The position numbers and the translations under genes are program-made. A DNA stretch of 64,000 nt, taken from positions 1 through 64,000 of the IMG/VR virus record IMGVR_UViG_3300017917_001172; one strand, given 5' to 3'. This DNA comes from a virus. Position 1 is the stretch's first letter, and the number at the start of each line of letters is the position of its first letter. Positions 31,821-39,285 of this stretch are shown here, piece by piece. Below the pieces are notes generated by a model. It did no database searches. It was not told where the DNA came from and worked only from the letters and a program-made list of their open reading frames with translations.

Positions 31821-33269
31821 TCATATGTTTATCTTCTCAATTGAGAACGGGTAATTAGCTTCGCGATAAAATTGCTTGCGCTTGCCAAGATGCCTTTTCG
31901 AGAACTTGCAGGCTGATGTGATGTCCCAGATCTGAACAAAGTCCTTATCTTCCGCACGCCTAATTCCACGGCCGATAGACTGAATAACACGAACGAAAGA
32001 CTTGCCAGGCTCAACCAGCACAAGATTGAAGATGCGAGGTATATTAATGCCAACGGCAGCCACGCCATAAGTCGCAATGAGTACCTTATCATCGACCTCA
32101 GCCACTTCATCATATTCTGCCTTGCGATCACCAGCCTTGGTTGCACCTGATACGAATACTGCATCCTTGATCCTCGATTCCAGTTCCTTGCCGGTAGTTA
32201 TGCGATCCACTAGTATGAGAGTATTGCCTGAGGTTCGCACTGCCTCTGCGACGCCAGCCATCCAATCCAACCTATCTGCGTTGGTCACTAGGTGCTGCAT
32301 CTCGCTCTGGTAGTTGGCATAGGCTTGCGTTTCCTGCGTCTGCAGGACCTTGACGTGGCATTGCGCTAACACGCCCCTGTCTTGCAGTTCGCTAGCAGCC
32401 ACTCGATTGATCACATCGCCCAAGCTGCACTTGATAGAGATGAACTCGTACTGTTCCTTGGGGATGGTACCAGTCAATCCCCAACGTATCTGCACCTTGT
32501 GTAACACACCTGTCAGCAAGGTCTTGAGAGCATCAGCCTTGGCTTGATGCACCTCGTCCACGATCACCGCGACCACATCCTCGATGAAGCTGCCAATGTC
32601 AGCTTCGCCTTCCTTAGTCTTCTTGAGCATGTTATTCAAGCTCTGCCAGGTGCAGATGGTATGTGTGCGGCCTACCTCTTTCCTGTCACCAAAGTAGACG
32701 CCAACGTCTAGCTGCATGTTCTTGTAGTCGGCTTCGGTCTGCGTGACCAAGCTCTTGTTGGGAACGATGACCAGCGTCCTACCATACGGTTCCATCTTGT
32801 GGCTCAGCACTGCTGTCATCAGCGTCTTGCCTGCGCCTGTTGCGATCTCCTGCAAGGCCTGCGGGTTGTGCAAGAAGTTGTTGATGATCTCTACCTGATA
32901 GTCGCGCAGCATGATCGGCTGACCAGCAGCAGGATGACCTTTTGGCCACTTAACGTAGCTGTAGCTGTCCTCTGACACTTCCTCGAATTGGAAGTTCTGC
33001 CTAGCTTCACGCTGGTCTACTAGCTCAACGTGATAGTTGCGCTGATCTAGCTCTGCTAGGATCTCTGGCAGCAGATTGATGTAGGTACTGCCGCCCATCT
33101 GGAAGAATGAAACGCAACCATCCCAGCGCCCGAGACGGACAGCGGGCAGGTGCCTCGCATATGGAATCTCGAACTTGAACTTCTTGACCAGACGCTTGCG
33201 CATGTCAAGGTCGAGATCCTCAAACTTGCAATTGACCTCGTCCTTGATCACTAATCGGCAACTAGGCAT
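31821..33269 (-). CDS. uvsW: UvsW-type superfamily 2 helicase
   Basis: 482 residues. An N-terminal DNA-binding domain (1-110) precedes motor 1 with ATGAGKT (143-149), the DEVH box (238-241) and GLTGT, then motor 2 with TYGVAAVGINIPRI and QSIGRGIRR. UvsW reverses branched intermediates and clears R-loops, shifting replication to recombination-dependent initiation. Overlaps the upstream gene by eight bases. Confidence 0.92.
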   Translation of the reverse strand: MPSCRLVIKDEVNCKFEDLDLDMRKRLVKKFKFEIPYARHLPAVRLGRWDGCVSFFQMGGSTYINLLPEILAELDQRNYHVELVDQREARQNFQFEEVSEDSYSYVKWPKGHPAAGQPIMLRDYQVEIINNFLHNPQALQEIATGAGKTLMTAVLSHKMEPYGRTLVIVPNKSLVTQTEADYKNMQLDVGVYFGDRKEVGRTHTICTWQSLNNMLKKTKEGEADIGSFIEDVVAVIVDEVHQAKADALKTLLTGVLHKVQIRWGLTGTIPKEQYEFISIKCSLGDVINRVAASELQDRGVLAQCHVKVLQTQETQAYANYQSEMQHLVTNADRLDWMAGVAEAVRTSGNTLILVDRITTGKELESRIKDAVFVSGATKAGDRKAEYDEVAEVDDKVLIATYGVAAVGINIPRIFNLVLVEPGKSFVRVIQSIGRGIRRAEDKDFVQIWDITSACKFSKRHLGKRKQFYREANYPFSIEKINI

Positions 33270-34377
33270 CTACCCTCTCATCATCTGCAATCATATATAG
33301 CACCGCTAGATACTGTTGCGCTAGTTCTAAAGCGGCTTGATTGCCGATCAACACATCAGTGACCAACACCGATTGCTTGGCCTTTGTTGACACTTCTGTT
33401 GCGAAGCCTGGTTTGACCGTGATGTATTCCTTAGAGCAGGCATAGTAATCACTGGTCTTGGCCATGACCCTAGGCATGCTGTTGGTCCTGTACAAGAACA
33501 CGTAATTGAGATCATTGGCCGTGCGCATTAGCTCGTTAAACTTCTGCCAGACCATGTTGCTCTGGCCAGGGTATGAATCCTCGGCGGGGAACTGGGCTTC
33601 GAGCAGCATGCGCCGCGGATCCGTGACGCCAAAGTGTTCCAGCAGGGATCTCGTAACGCCCATGCCATGCTTGAAAGCTAGCAAGCCCATCTTGAGCACA
33701 TCGCCCTGTGGATCAAATCCATGTTGGTGCATGCTCTCGATCAAAGCATCCGTGCAGTTAAGCATCTCGAGACCGTTGCTGGTCAGATCAAGCAACGGGT
33801 AGACCTTGCTGTATAGCTCAAACGATCCTGCGATGTCCAATAGCTCTTTCAGCTTAGGATCTATCTTCCATTCAGTGCTGTTGAATATCTTCATCTTGAC
33901 CAGCTCTGCTATGTTGCATTCTAGCAGATCCAACGACCAATGCTTGGCAGTAGCATCCCACACCCAATGGCCAGGCATCTCACCAGAAGCTGTGCTGAGC
34001 TTGGCAATTACCTTTGGGTCATATGGGAACTTGATGTAGATCCTCTTGTCTTCTATCCAAGCCGAGTGGGTCCTGTCTACTTCTCGGATCGGCAGCGAGA
34101 GCGGAATGTCTTCGCTTTCGAGATAGCTAGGGTCGAGTCCAAGCTGTGTCCACTGGCGCTTGTATTTTTGGATTACCTTGACGGCTAACAGGACCTGCCT
34201 ATCAGTCAACCCAGTGTTATTCCTGATGCTCGTGCAGACGCTCTCAACAAACCTGATATCGTAGGTCGCTAGCTTGATGGGCTTGTTCCTGCGCCATGGG
34301 TCTTTGACAGTCTGTCCATTGATGTCGATCAAGCCGCCCATGAACAGCAACCAATCTTCTAGGAACTTCAGTGACAA
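33262..34377 (-). CDS. UvsW-coupled protein with HARP-like segment, 371 aa
   Basis: No complete family recognised. Residues about 110-160 (IYIKFPYDPKVIAKLSTASGE, then HWVWDATAKHWSLDL) resemble the HARP domain of SMARCAL1-type annealing helicases: beta strand, F-P-Y-D, then W-x-x-x-x-K-x-W. The rest is helical. TTG at 34377 with GGAG eight bases upstream is the likely start. Its stop overlaps the uvsW start by eight bases, so the two are made together. Confidence 0.6.
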   Translation of the reverse strand: MSLKFLEDWLLFMGGLIDINGQTVKDPWRRNKPIKLATYDIRFVESVCTSIRNNTGLTDRQVLLAVKVIQKYKRQWTQLGLDPSYLESEDIPLSLPIREVDRTHSAWIEDKRIYIKFPYDPKVIAKLSTASGEMPGHWVWDATAKHWSLDLLECNIAELVKMKIFNSTEWKIDPKLKELLDIAGSFELYSKVYPLLDLTSNGLEMLNCTDALIESMHQHGFDPQGDVLKMGLLAFKHGMGVTRSLLEHFGVTDPRRMLLEAQFPAEDSYPGQSNMVWQKFNELMRTANDLNYVFLYRTNSMPRVMAKTSDYYACSKEYITVKPGFATEVSTKAKQSVLVTDVLIGNQAALELAQQYLAVLYMIADDERVDA

Positions 34378-34406
34378 AATAATTCTCCCATATCAATCTG
34401 CAAATA

Positions 34407-34445
34407 GAAAAGGGAGGATGAAGGCATTGCTGCCCTCATCCCCCA
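34407..34445 (-). terminator. Rho-independent terminator
   Basis: Long stem GGGGATGAGGGCA/TGCCTTCATCCTC with a four-base loop and G-U pairs, then CTTTTC. Ends the AAA+ ATPase unit before the UvsW operon. Confidence 0.75.
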
Positions 34446-34486
34446 AGTTGCCCCGCCCAAGCTAGGAGTCTCGGTGGGGAGTAGGA

Positions 34487-35494
34487 TCATGCATTCTTCA
34501 TGCATGTGTTCTCTGCGATAGCCTTCCAACGGTCCTCGCTCATGCGGCGCAGGTCAGCAAGCTTGATCGCCATGCGCAAGCTGACCTCGCGCAGCCTGGA
34601 AGACTTCTCAGTCATGAAGTCCAGGATCTCAGCTTCCTGCTCGTTGGTCATGCCGTAGGCTGGGAACAGCTGGCCCGTGCGAGCGATCTGCTTGATGCGC
34701 AGCAGCTTGTCGCGCATGGTATCGATCGTCAGGTCCAAGTAGTGGCAGCGTGACATCAGCGCAGCAAGGTGATCCTTGAGCTTGGTGCTCTTGACGCTGT
34801 CGAACTTGATGTTGGTGATGAAGATCACCGCGCCCTTGAAGTCGAACTTGTTGGGCACACCTTCGCGACGCAGCATGGCGCTGTCAGCGTTCCAGTGGAT
34901 GGTACGCTTCTTGGAACTATCCAACGCAGCCTTGAGCACGTTGAGCGACACGTCTTCCATCAAGATGCTGTCGCAGTCGTCGAACACCAACACGTTGCCT
35001 TCATCGCTGAACTCATGCAGCTTGCAGTAGAGTCCGATCGGCGTCATCGCGCCCTTGACCACTTCGTACTTGCGGCGTCGACCTGCGAGGTCGTCCAGTA
35101 AGCCGCTCTTCTGGAGCTCAGCTTCAACGCCAAAGCTCTTACCAACACCCGGCGGACCAACCACGATCATCGCACGGACGTCACCGTTAACGGTAGCAGC
35201 AGTCATCTCATCGAGGATGGCAAATCGCTCGCCAATACGCTCCATGACCTGCTCGTCCGTCTCAGCCTGCACTTCCTTGATAGGCGTCAATACCTGCATG
35301 TCTTCTCCGTCAACTTCGATATCATTCTCATCAACCAACACGCGGATGACGCCGCGCTCGGGCAAGATACCCGTAGCGTCAACAGTCACGTACCCACCCT
35401 TGGCACCCTCTTGGTAGCCCTTGACGAGCGGAAAGGTGCAATTGACAACCGGGGCATTCCGATACATGCCGTTCTTGATTGTGATGTACTGCAT
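34487..35494 (-). CDS. AAA+ ATPase (MoxR-like)
   Basis: 335 residues. N-terminal small beta domain (1-75), then an AAA+ module: Walker A GPPGVGKS (113-120), Walker B VLVFDDCD (168-175), sensor 1 IFITNIKFD and a helical lid. It has its own promoter (35529-35556), AGGAGG ribosome site and a strong terminator, so it is expressed alone and probably early. Such ATPases act as remodellers of protein complexes; the target here is unknown. Confidence 0.82.
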   Translation of the reverse strand: MQYITIKNGMYRNAPVVNCTFPLVKGYQEGAKGGYVTVDATGILPERGVIRVLVDENDIEVDGEDMQVLTPIKEVQAETDEQVMERIGERFAILDEMTAATVNGDVRAMIVVGPPGVGKSFGVEAELQKSGLLDDLAGRRRKYEVVKGAMTPIGLYCKLHEFSDEGNVLVFDDCDSILMEDVSLNVLKAALDSSKKRTIHWNADSAMLRREGVPNKFDFKGAVIFITNIKFDSVKSTKLKDHLAALMSRCHYLDLTIDTMRDKLLRIKQIARTGQLFPAYGMTNEQEAEILDFMTEKSSRLREVSLRMAIKLADLRRMSEDRWKAIAENTCMKNA

Positions 35495-35528
35495 TAGGAC
35501 CTCCTAGCTTCCTTGTTGCTGTCTACAC

Positions 35529-35556
35529 ATATTAGCACCTGCACTAGGTGCGTCAA
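35529..35556 (-). promoter_or_regulatory. Early sigma70-type promoter
   Basis: TTGACG-N16-TAATAT with GGTGC before the -10 box; drives the AAA+ ATPase gene. Confidence 0.7.
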
Positions 35557-35564
35557 CTGAAAAA

Positions 35565-35807
35565 TCAGTACTGACCCGAAAGAAGTGCTGCCTTGGCTTC
35601 GTTCAGCATCTTGGCCTTGGCGCGGAGCGGAGCGCCACGGAGCTCACCGTCGCAGCAAAGGTTCTCAGGGGAAAGATCACACTCGAGCGAGTCGAGAAGC
35701 TCGCGGGCGTCCTTGGGGGAAATGTTTGCGGGATCAATCTGCGGCTGGTTGAACCACATGCGCTGCATATTACGCTGGGCAATGTACTGGGTGAGGTACT
35801 TGTTCAT
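35565..35807 (-). CDS. Hypothetical early protein, 80 aa
   Basis: Begins MNKYLTQYIAQRNMQRMW; the C-terminal half is helical and Ala-rich (AKAKMLNEAKAALLSG), with a C-C-D-G turn in the middle. AAGGAGATAGCG precedes ATG at 35807, ten bases after the stop of the 48-residue membrane protein. No family recognised. Confidence 0.65.
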   Translation of the reverse strand: MNKYLTQYIAQRNMQRMWFNQPQIDPANISPKDARELLDSLECDLSPENLCCDGELRGAPLRAKAKMLNEAKAALLSGQY

Positions 35808-35817
35808 CGCTATCTCC

Positions 35818-35964
35818 TTAGCGGTTGAAGATCTGGAAGCACGTATCGTAGGAATGCTTTTCCTGGCACTTGGTCATCTCAGCGTTATTGCTGTAGCTGA
35901 GAGTCACGAAGCTCATCACACCGTAAACCGTTGCAGCAACCAGTACCCAAAACATCGTACGCAT
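35818..35964 (-). CDS. Small membrane protein, 48 aa
   Basis: Short gene: ATG at 35964 with the early-leader AGGAG nine bases upstream, one N-terminal membrane helix (about residues 4-22: FWVLVAATVYGVMSFVTL), then a polar tail with two cysteines (C33, C42) that could pair in the periplasm. The stop is 10 bases before the next gene. A host-membrane target during takeover is plausible but not shown. Confidence 0.65.
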   Translation of the reverse strand: MRTMFWVLVAATVYGVMSFVTLSYSNNAEMTKCQEKHSYDTCFQIFNR

Positions 35965-35990
35965 CTACTTGCTCCTTGCTCTATACACAC

Positions 35991-36018
35991 ATAATATAGC
36001 CAAACACACAGGGGTCAA
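35991..36018 (-). promoter_or_regulatory. Early sigma70-type promoter
   Basis: TTGACC-N16-TATTAT followed by GTGTATAGAGCAAGGAG; drives 35964-35565. Confidence 0.75.
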
Positions 36019-36040
36019 CCAAAAAGATTGTGCTTGTTTT

Positions 36041-36052
36041 TCAATGACTTAC
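36041..36052 (-). repeat. TAAGTCATTGA motif copy
   Basis: GTAAGTCATTGA on the minus strand; its TAA is the stop codon of the TOPRIM gene ending at 36049. An inverted copy (TAAGTCATTGA on the plus strand) lies inside that gene at about 36067, so the two could pair. Confidence 0.6.
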
Positions 36053-36576
36053 GTGTAGGTAGTCAGTAAGTCATTGATATAATTGTCGTCTGCTTCACCC
36101 AAATCTTTGTAGAGTTCAACAGTGTGGCTGTCATGTCCAAATTTGGCAAGCTTGCGACCAGCAGCATCGTTATCGCAAATTGCAACGACTTTGCGAGTAG
36201 CTTTAACGATAAAGAGCCATTCGCGAGTGGTATCGTCCAAATCGTTACTTAACGTAGCAATAGCACTAACACCCTTTGCGGTTAGCCTTGCAGCATCGAA
36301 AATACCCTCAGTGACATAAAGGGTATTGGTCAAGTGCCAGCTTTCCAAGCCCCAAACAGCTAGAGCACGTTCCTTTTTATAGGTGTAATACCTGCTCATT
36401 TTTGGGTCATTATCGCGGTGCTTATCCTTGTCAGGACGATACCTTTGATATCCAGCCAACTTGCCGCTAAGGTTCCAAAGCGGAAACGTAGCAGTCCGCT
36501 CGATTTCATCGATCCAAACTGTATGCAATGCGAGGTCTAAATGTCTCGCTTTCAAATTTTCTAATACAGTGGTCAT
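36049..36576 (-). CDS. TOPRIM-domain primase-like protein, 175 aa
   Basis: Residues about 88-165 form a TOPRIM fold: E in LYVTEGIFDAARL, GVSAIATLSN, and D-x-D in VVAICDNDAAGRKLAKF. The N-terminal part (FPLWNLSGKLAGYQRYRP) is like the segment before TOPRIM in phage and plasmid primase/helicase proteins. There is no zinc finger, so it is unlikely to prime alone; the phage has a full primase at 26840. Behind its own promoter. Confidence 0.8.
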   Translation of the reverse strand: MTTVLENLKARHLDLALHTVWIDEIERTATFPLWNLSGKLAGYQRYRPDKDKHRDNDPKMSRYYTYKKERALAVWGLESWHLTNTLYVTEGIFDAARLTAKGVSAIATLSNDLDDTTREWLFIVKATRKVVAICDNDAAGRKLAKFGHDSHTVELYKDLGEADDNYINDLLTTYT

Positions 36577-36599
36577 ATTTGCGTCCTGTTATTGTTTAT

Positions 36600-36627
36600 A
36601 CAATAGCAGAAATTGGATCAAGCACAA
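36600..36627 (-). promoter_or_regulatory. Weak early-type promoter
   Basis: TTGTGC-N16-TATTGT in the same geometry as the other early promoters; drives the TOPRIM gene. Confidence 0.45.
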
Positions 36628-36630
36628 TCG

Positions 36631-36667
36631 AAAAGATTGCCCTGCTAGATCAAGCACTTAGCAGGGC
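36631..36667 (-). terminator. Rho-independent terminator
   Basis: GCCCTGCTA/TAGCAGGGC, a perfect 9-bp stem, then AATCTTTTC. The loop is a variant of the TAAGTCATTGATC motif and includes the stop codon of the GIY-YIG gene. Confidence 0.75.
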
Positions 36668-36976
36668 ATTCAGCACGGGCTTGTGCTTCTTAACAAGCTC
36701 GCGCTCACGCTCGTGGGCCTCAGCCTTGCCCCGCACGACCTCGATCAGCTCAAGCTTGGGCTCGTGGCGCTCTACACTGCGCAGGGCTTCGTAGATGAAC
36801 CAGTTCCAACGATCAGGGTCGTTGCGGCGATACCAATGCTTGTTATAGCGGCGCTTGATGCTGGTGATCACGCCCCCGTCCACGACGGTGACCCCAATGT
36901 AGCTCTGCTTGCCCACTGTGATACGGTAGATAGCATGCTTACGGTCTTTGCGGCGCTTGCGCTTCTTCGTTTCCAT
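36650..36976 (-). CDS. GIY-YIG endonuclease-like protein, 108 aa
   Basis: Lys/Arg-rich N-terminus, then AIYRITVGKQSYIGVT, the Y-x-I...Y-I-G core, and YNKHWYRR and E in VERHEPKLELIEV as further fold residues. Short and without a separate DNA-binding domain. The -10 TATTAT box is six bases before the ATG and there is no ribosome site, so the mRNA is probably leaderless. Could cut host DNA early or be a reduced homing enzyme. Confidence 0.72.
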   Translation of the reverse strand: METKKRKRRKDRKHAIYRITVGKQSYIGVTVVDGGVITSIKRRYNKHWYRRNDPDRWNWFIYEALRSVERHEPKLELIEVVRGKAEAHERERELVKKHKPVLNALLSA

Positions 36977-36982
36977 ACTGCT

Positions 36983-37010
36983 ATAATAGCACCGTTTAGG
37001 GGTGGGTCAA
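36983..37010 (-). promoter_or_regulatory. Early sigma70-type promoter
   Basis: TTGACC-N16-TATTAT with GGTGC before the -10 box; ATG of the GIY-YIG gene follows after six bases. Confidence 0.75.
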
Positions 37011-37042
37011 CCAGAAAAATGCCCAAAAATACCCCTAAAAGA

Positions 37043-37080
37043 TCAATGACTTAGCGAGTCCAATGATTTCAATGACTTAG
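37043..37080 (-). repeat. Two CTAAGTCATTGA motif copies
   Basis: Exact copies at 37043-37054 and 37069-37080, between the SprT-like gene end (37084) and the next promoter. Confidence 0.7.
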
Positions 37081-37083
37081 CGG

Positions 37084-37494
37084 TTAGCCCTGCAAGCGCA
37101 ACTTAATATTGTAGTCTGAGAACTTGTCCTTCCAGGCCCAAAACGTCTTGCCGTGATCTATGCGGTTTTGGAACTCTACCTGATATTGGTGCACCATCTC
37201 ATGTGCAAGGACTTCTATGAATTGGCGCTTGCTCTTGAACTTGAGGTTCATGACTATGCGATCGCAGGTGGGCTTGCTCAGGGGCGGTTTACCATCATCT
37301 AGCGTGCCATAGCAGATGCCGTATGCATCAGACATGTACTTGATCTGCAGGAGTGGGCGCTTGAGCTGATCATCAAACAAGCAATGGTTTATGATGTTGT
37401 ACGCGCGGCTTAGCTGCCTAGGGGTTGGACTAAAGGGTTCAGCTTTTACGCTGGCTCCTGCGAGATACTTCTTGAAATAAGCCCGCTTGCCCAT
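37084..37494 (-). CDS. SprT-like zinc metalloprotease
   Basis: 136 residues. Zinc motif H98-E-M-V-H102 in LAHEMVHQYQ and H114 in DHGKTFWAW, the SprT/Spartan arrangement; the C-terminal zinc ribbon of full SprT proteins is absent. Spartan relatives cut proteins cross-linked to DNA. Similar proteins are common in T4-like phages. GGGGAG precedes ATG at 37494. Confidence 0.85.
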   Translation of the reverse strand: MGKRAYFKKYLAGASVKAEPFSPTPRQLSRAYNIINHCLFDDQLKRPLLQIKYMSDAYGICYGTLDDGKPPLSKPTCDRIVMNLKFKSKRQFIEVLAHEMVHQYQVEFQNRIDHGKTFWAWKDKFSDYNIKLRLQG

Positions 37495-37552
37495 TTGATC
37501 TCCCCATGCAAATACTTATTCGTACAGCCTGGATCAAAAACAACTGATATTT

Positions 37553-38266
37553 TTAGAGGTGCGTCCAGTTCTTGGTGAGGATCTTTTCGGTGATCTCATG
37601 GGGTTTTGGCTTGCCGTGGAATATGACCATCTTGCAATCCTTTGGTATCACGCTGGCTGGCTCTTCCCTGTGATATTGGCTAGTGCGTCCATTCTTGTGT
37701 CCGCCCCTCCAGATCTCCCAACGATAGCTCATGGCCCATTCGTGCGGCCATCTCTGATACTGTTTTACTTCTGATTGTATGAAATCCTGATCACCCCGGT
37801 GTTTTGCCATGTTCTCATCACGGGCTGACTGGAACCGTTCATACAACCAATGCATGTCAGAATCCGACCATGCCATGACAGAACTGTTCAATCCGTCATA
37901 TCTAGGAATGAAGGCTCGATTAAAATCCTGGCAGATAACGAAGCTAGGGTTGCTGTAGTTCCACATCTCCGTGCAGTTACCAGTGACGATAACATCTAGA
38001 TCAACATACAAGTTTCGACCCTGCAGATTGTGGGCAGCGTTGAATATCTCCATCTTGAACCACCACCCTCGGCTGGATGGTACTCGCCATGAAGGAAGAT
38101 TATGTATGACCATGCCAGGCATGCGCTGTATGTGCGAAGCATCATCAGTGAACACATGGAATGCAAAGTTCTTGTCCATGTGTCTCTTGAATCCACAATA
38201 GAGATTGAAGACGTATTCAGGTCCGTAGAGCTTGCCCCACTTCACGCATATCAGATTACGTTGCAC
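37553..38266 (-). CDS. Glycosyltransferase, GT-A type
   Basis: 237 residues. N-terminal nucleotide-sugar fold (CVKWGKLYGPEYVFNLY), the metal-binding D-x-D in NLYVDLDVIV (about residue 95) and a C-terminal catalytic segment ending VIFHGKPKPHE. It resembles small phage and bacterial glycosyltransferases acting on surface sugars. Overlaps the cupin gene upstream; last gene of the minus-strand glycan operon 40776-37553. Confidence 0.78.
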   Translation of the reverse strand: MQRNLICVKWGKLYGPEYVFNLYCGFKRHMDKNFAFHVFTDDASHIQRMPGMVIHNLPSWRVPSSRGWWFKMEIFNAAHNLQGRNLYVDLDVIVTGNCTEMWNYSNPSFVICQDFNRAFIPRYDGLNSSVMAWSDSDMHWLYERFQSARDENMAKHRGDQDFIQSEVKQYQRWPHEWAMSYRWEIWRGGHKNGRTSQYHREEPASVIPKDCKMVIFHGKPKPHEITEKILTKNWTHL

Positions 38267-38600
38267 CGCCTACTGAATCCCGTTCTATGTCGTTGTGTGA
38301 GAACTCTGCCCAGTAGAGCTCAAAGCATACACAATCTTCCTTGCAGACGAACTTGTGTTTCTCACCAGGTGGAACCTTGGTGTATTCGCCAGCCTTGAGA
38401 ACCGTGACGTCAACTAGATCATAATCGTTCTTCCAGACATGTATCTCTAACACACCTGATTCCACGAAGAAACCATTCCACTTGTATTTGTGCAGATGCT
38501 TGCTGCATTGATAGCCAGCTTTGATCTCTGCTCTATGGAATTCTAGGACACCGTTAGCTTCCACCAACTCAGTGCTGCCCCATACCTTGCCTTGCCTCAT
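38256..38600 (-). CDS. Cupin-fold protein
   Basis: 114-residue single cupin: AGYQCSKHLHKYKW and FVESGVLEIHVW as motif 1, VPPGEKHKF as motif 2 with histidine metal ligands. Close in type to the sugar-phosphate isomerase cupin seen fused to the nucleotidyltransferase at 40021. Probably works on an activated sugar or senses one. Overlaps kdsB by 32 bases. Confidence 0.75.
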   Translation of the reverse strand: MRQGKVWGSTELVEANGVLEFHRAEIKAGYQCSKHLHKYKWNGFFVESGVLEIHVWKNDYDLVDVTVLKAGEYTKVPPGEKHKFVCKEDCVCFELYWAEFSHNDIERDSVGGAT

Positions 38601-39285
38601 ATATCCTCCTTGCTAATTCTAGATCACTTGGTGTGTTTACTTCACCTTCAATTTGTTGCACCCTCATGGCACCGATGGTTGAACCATACTCTAACCATCT
38701 TATTTGTTCCAGATTTTCGATATACTCGAGAGTGTTTTCGCTGCCTGCCGTCAAGGCAAATACACGCAAGGTCGGGCGCCTGAAAGCATAGACTCCTGCA
38801 TGTGCGAATCCATGCTTTAACGGCGACCTCGTGAACCAATGTGCTCGCATGAGATTGCCTTCCACATAGCTGCATATTGCCTTGACAGTGTGCGGGTTCA
38901 TCTGTTCGCTTTCACTGATGTCGTAAACTATCGTGCCAACATCAAAGCCGTGCTCTAAGGGAAGAGTTGATGTCAATATCTGCATGGGATGGATGAATGG
39001 CAAGTCGCCTTGACAGTTTATGAATATGTCCTCATCAAACAAATCCACGACGGATGCTACTCTATCCGTGCCTGTCAGTGCGTCTTCGGTGATCCTAACA
39101 TCTACATCAGGTAGTGCTTCTTTGAGTTGTTTGCTGTCAGTGAGCACCGTTACCGGATAACCAGTTGCCGCTGCCTTGTCATAGACATGCCGTATGAGCG
39201 GCCTATCGCCTATCATCTCTAGAGGTTTACCGGGCAATCTCTTGCTGGACATCCTGGCAGGTATGAGTATTCGCACTTTCTTCAT
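38569..39285 (-). CDS. kdsB: CMP-Kdo synthetase (3-deoxy-manno-octulosonate cytidylyltransferase)
   Basis: 238 residues. Couples CTP and Kdo to CMP-Kdo, the activated sugar for LPS core and some capsules. Seen: IPARMSSKRLPGKPL at the N-terminus, INCQGDLPFI, TVKAICSY, HAGVYAFRR and IEGEVNTPSDLELAR near the end, all KdsB landmarks. Overlaps kdsA by four bases (ATGA), so both enzymes of the Kdo pathway are made together. Confidence 0.9.
   Translation of the reverse strand: MKKVRILIPARMSSKRLPGKPLEMIGDRPLIRHVYDKAAATGYPVTVLTDSKQLKEALPDVDVRITEDALTGTDRVASVVDLFDEDIFINCQGDLPFIHPMQILTSTLPLEHGFDVGTIVYDISESEQMNPHTVKAICSYVEGNLMRAHWFTRSPLKHGFAHAGVYAFRRPTLRVFALTAGSENTLEYIENLEQIRWLEYGSTIGAMRVQQIEGEVNTPSDLELARRIYEARQGMGQH

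Noticed and set aside
31829-32164. Possible frameshifted second part of uvsW
   Set aside because: The uvsW frame is intact through motif VI to its end; the other frame is incidental.
34769-35101. 110-residue plus-strand ORF opposite the AAA+ ATPase
   Set aside because: Antisense to Walker-motif coding sequence, no ribosome site, composition of a shadow frame.
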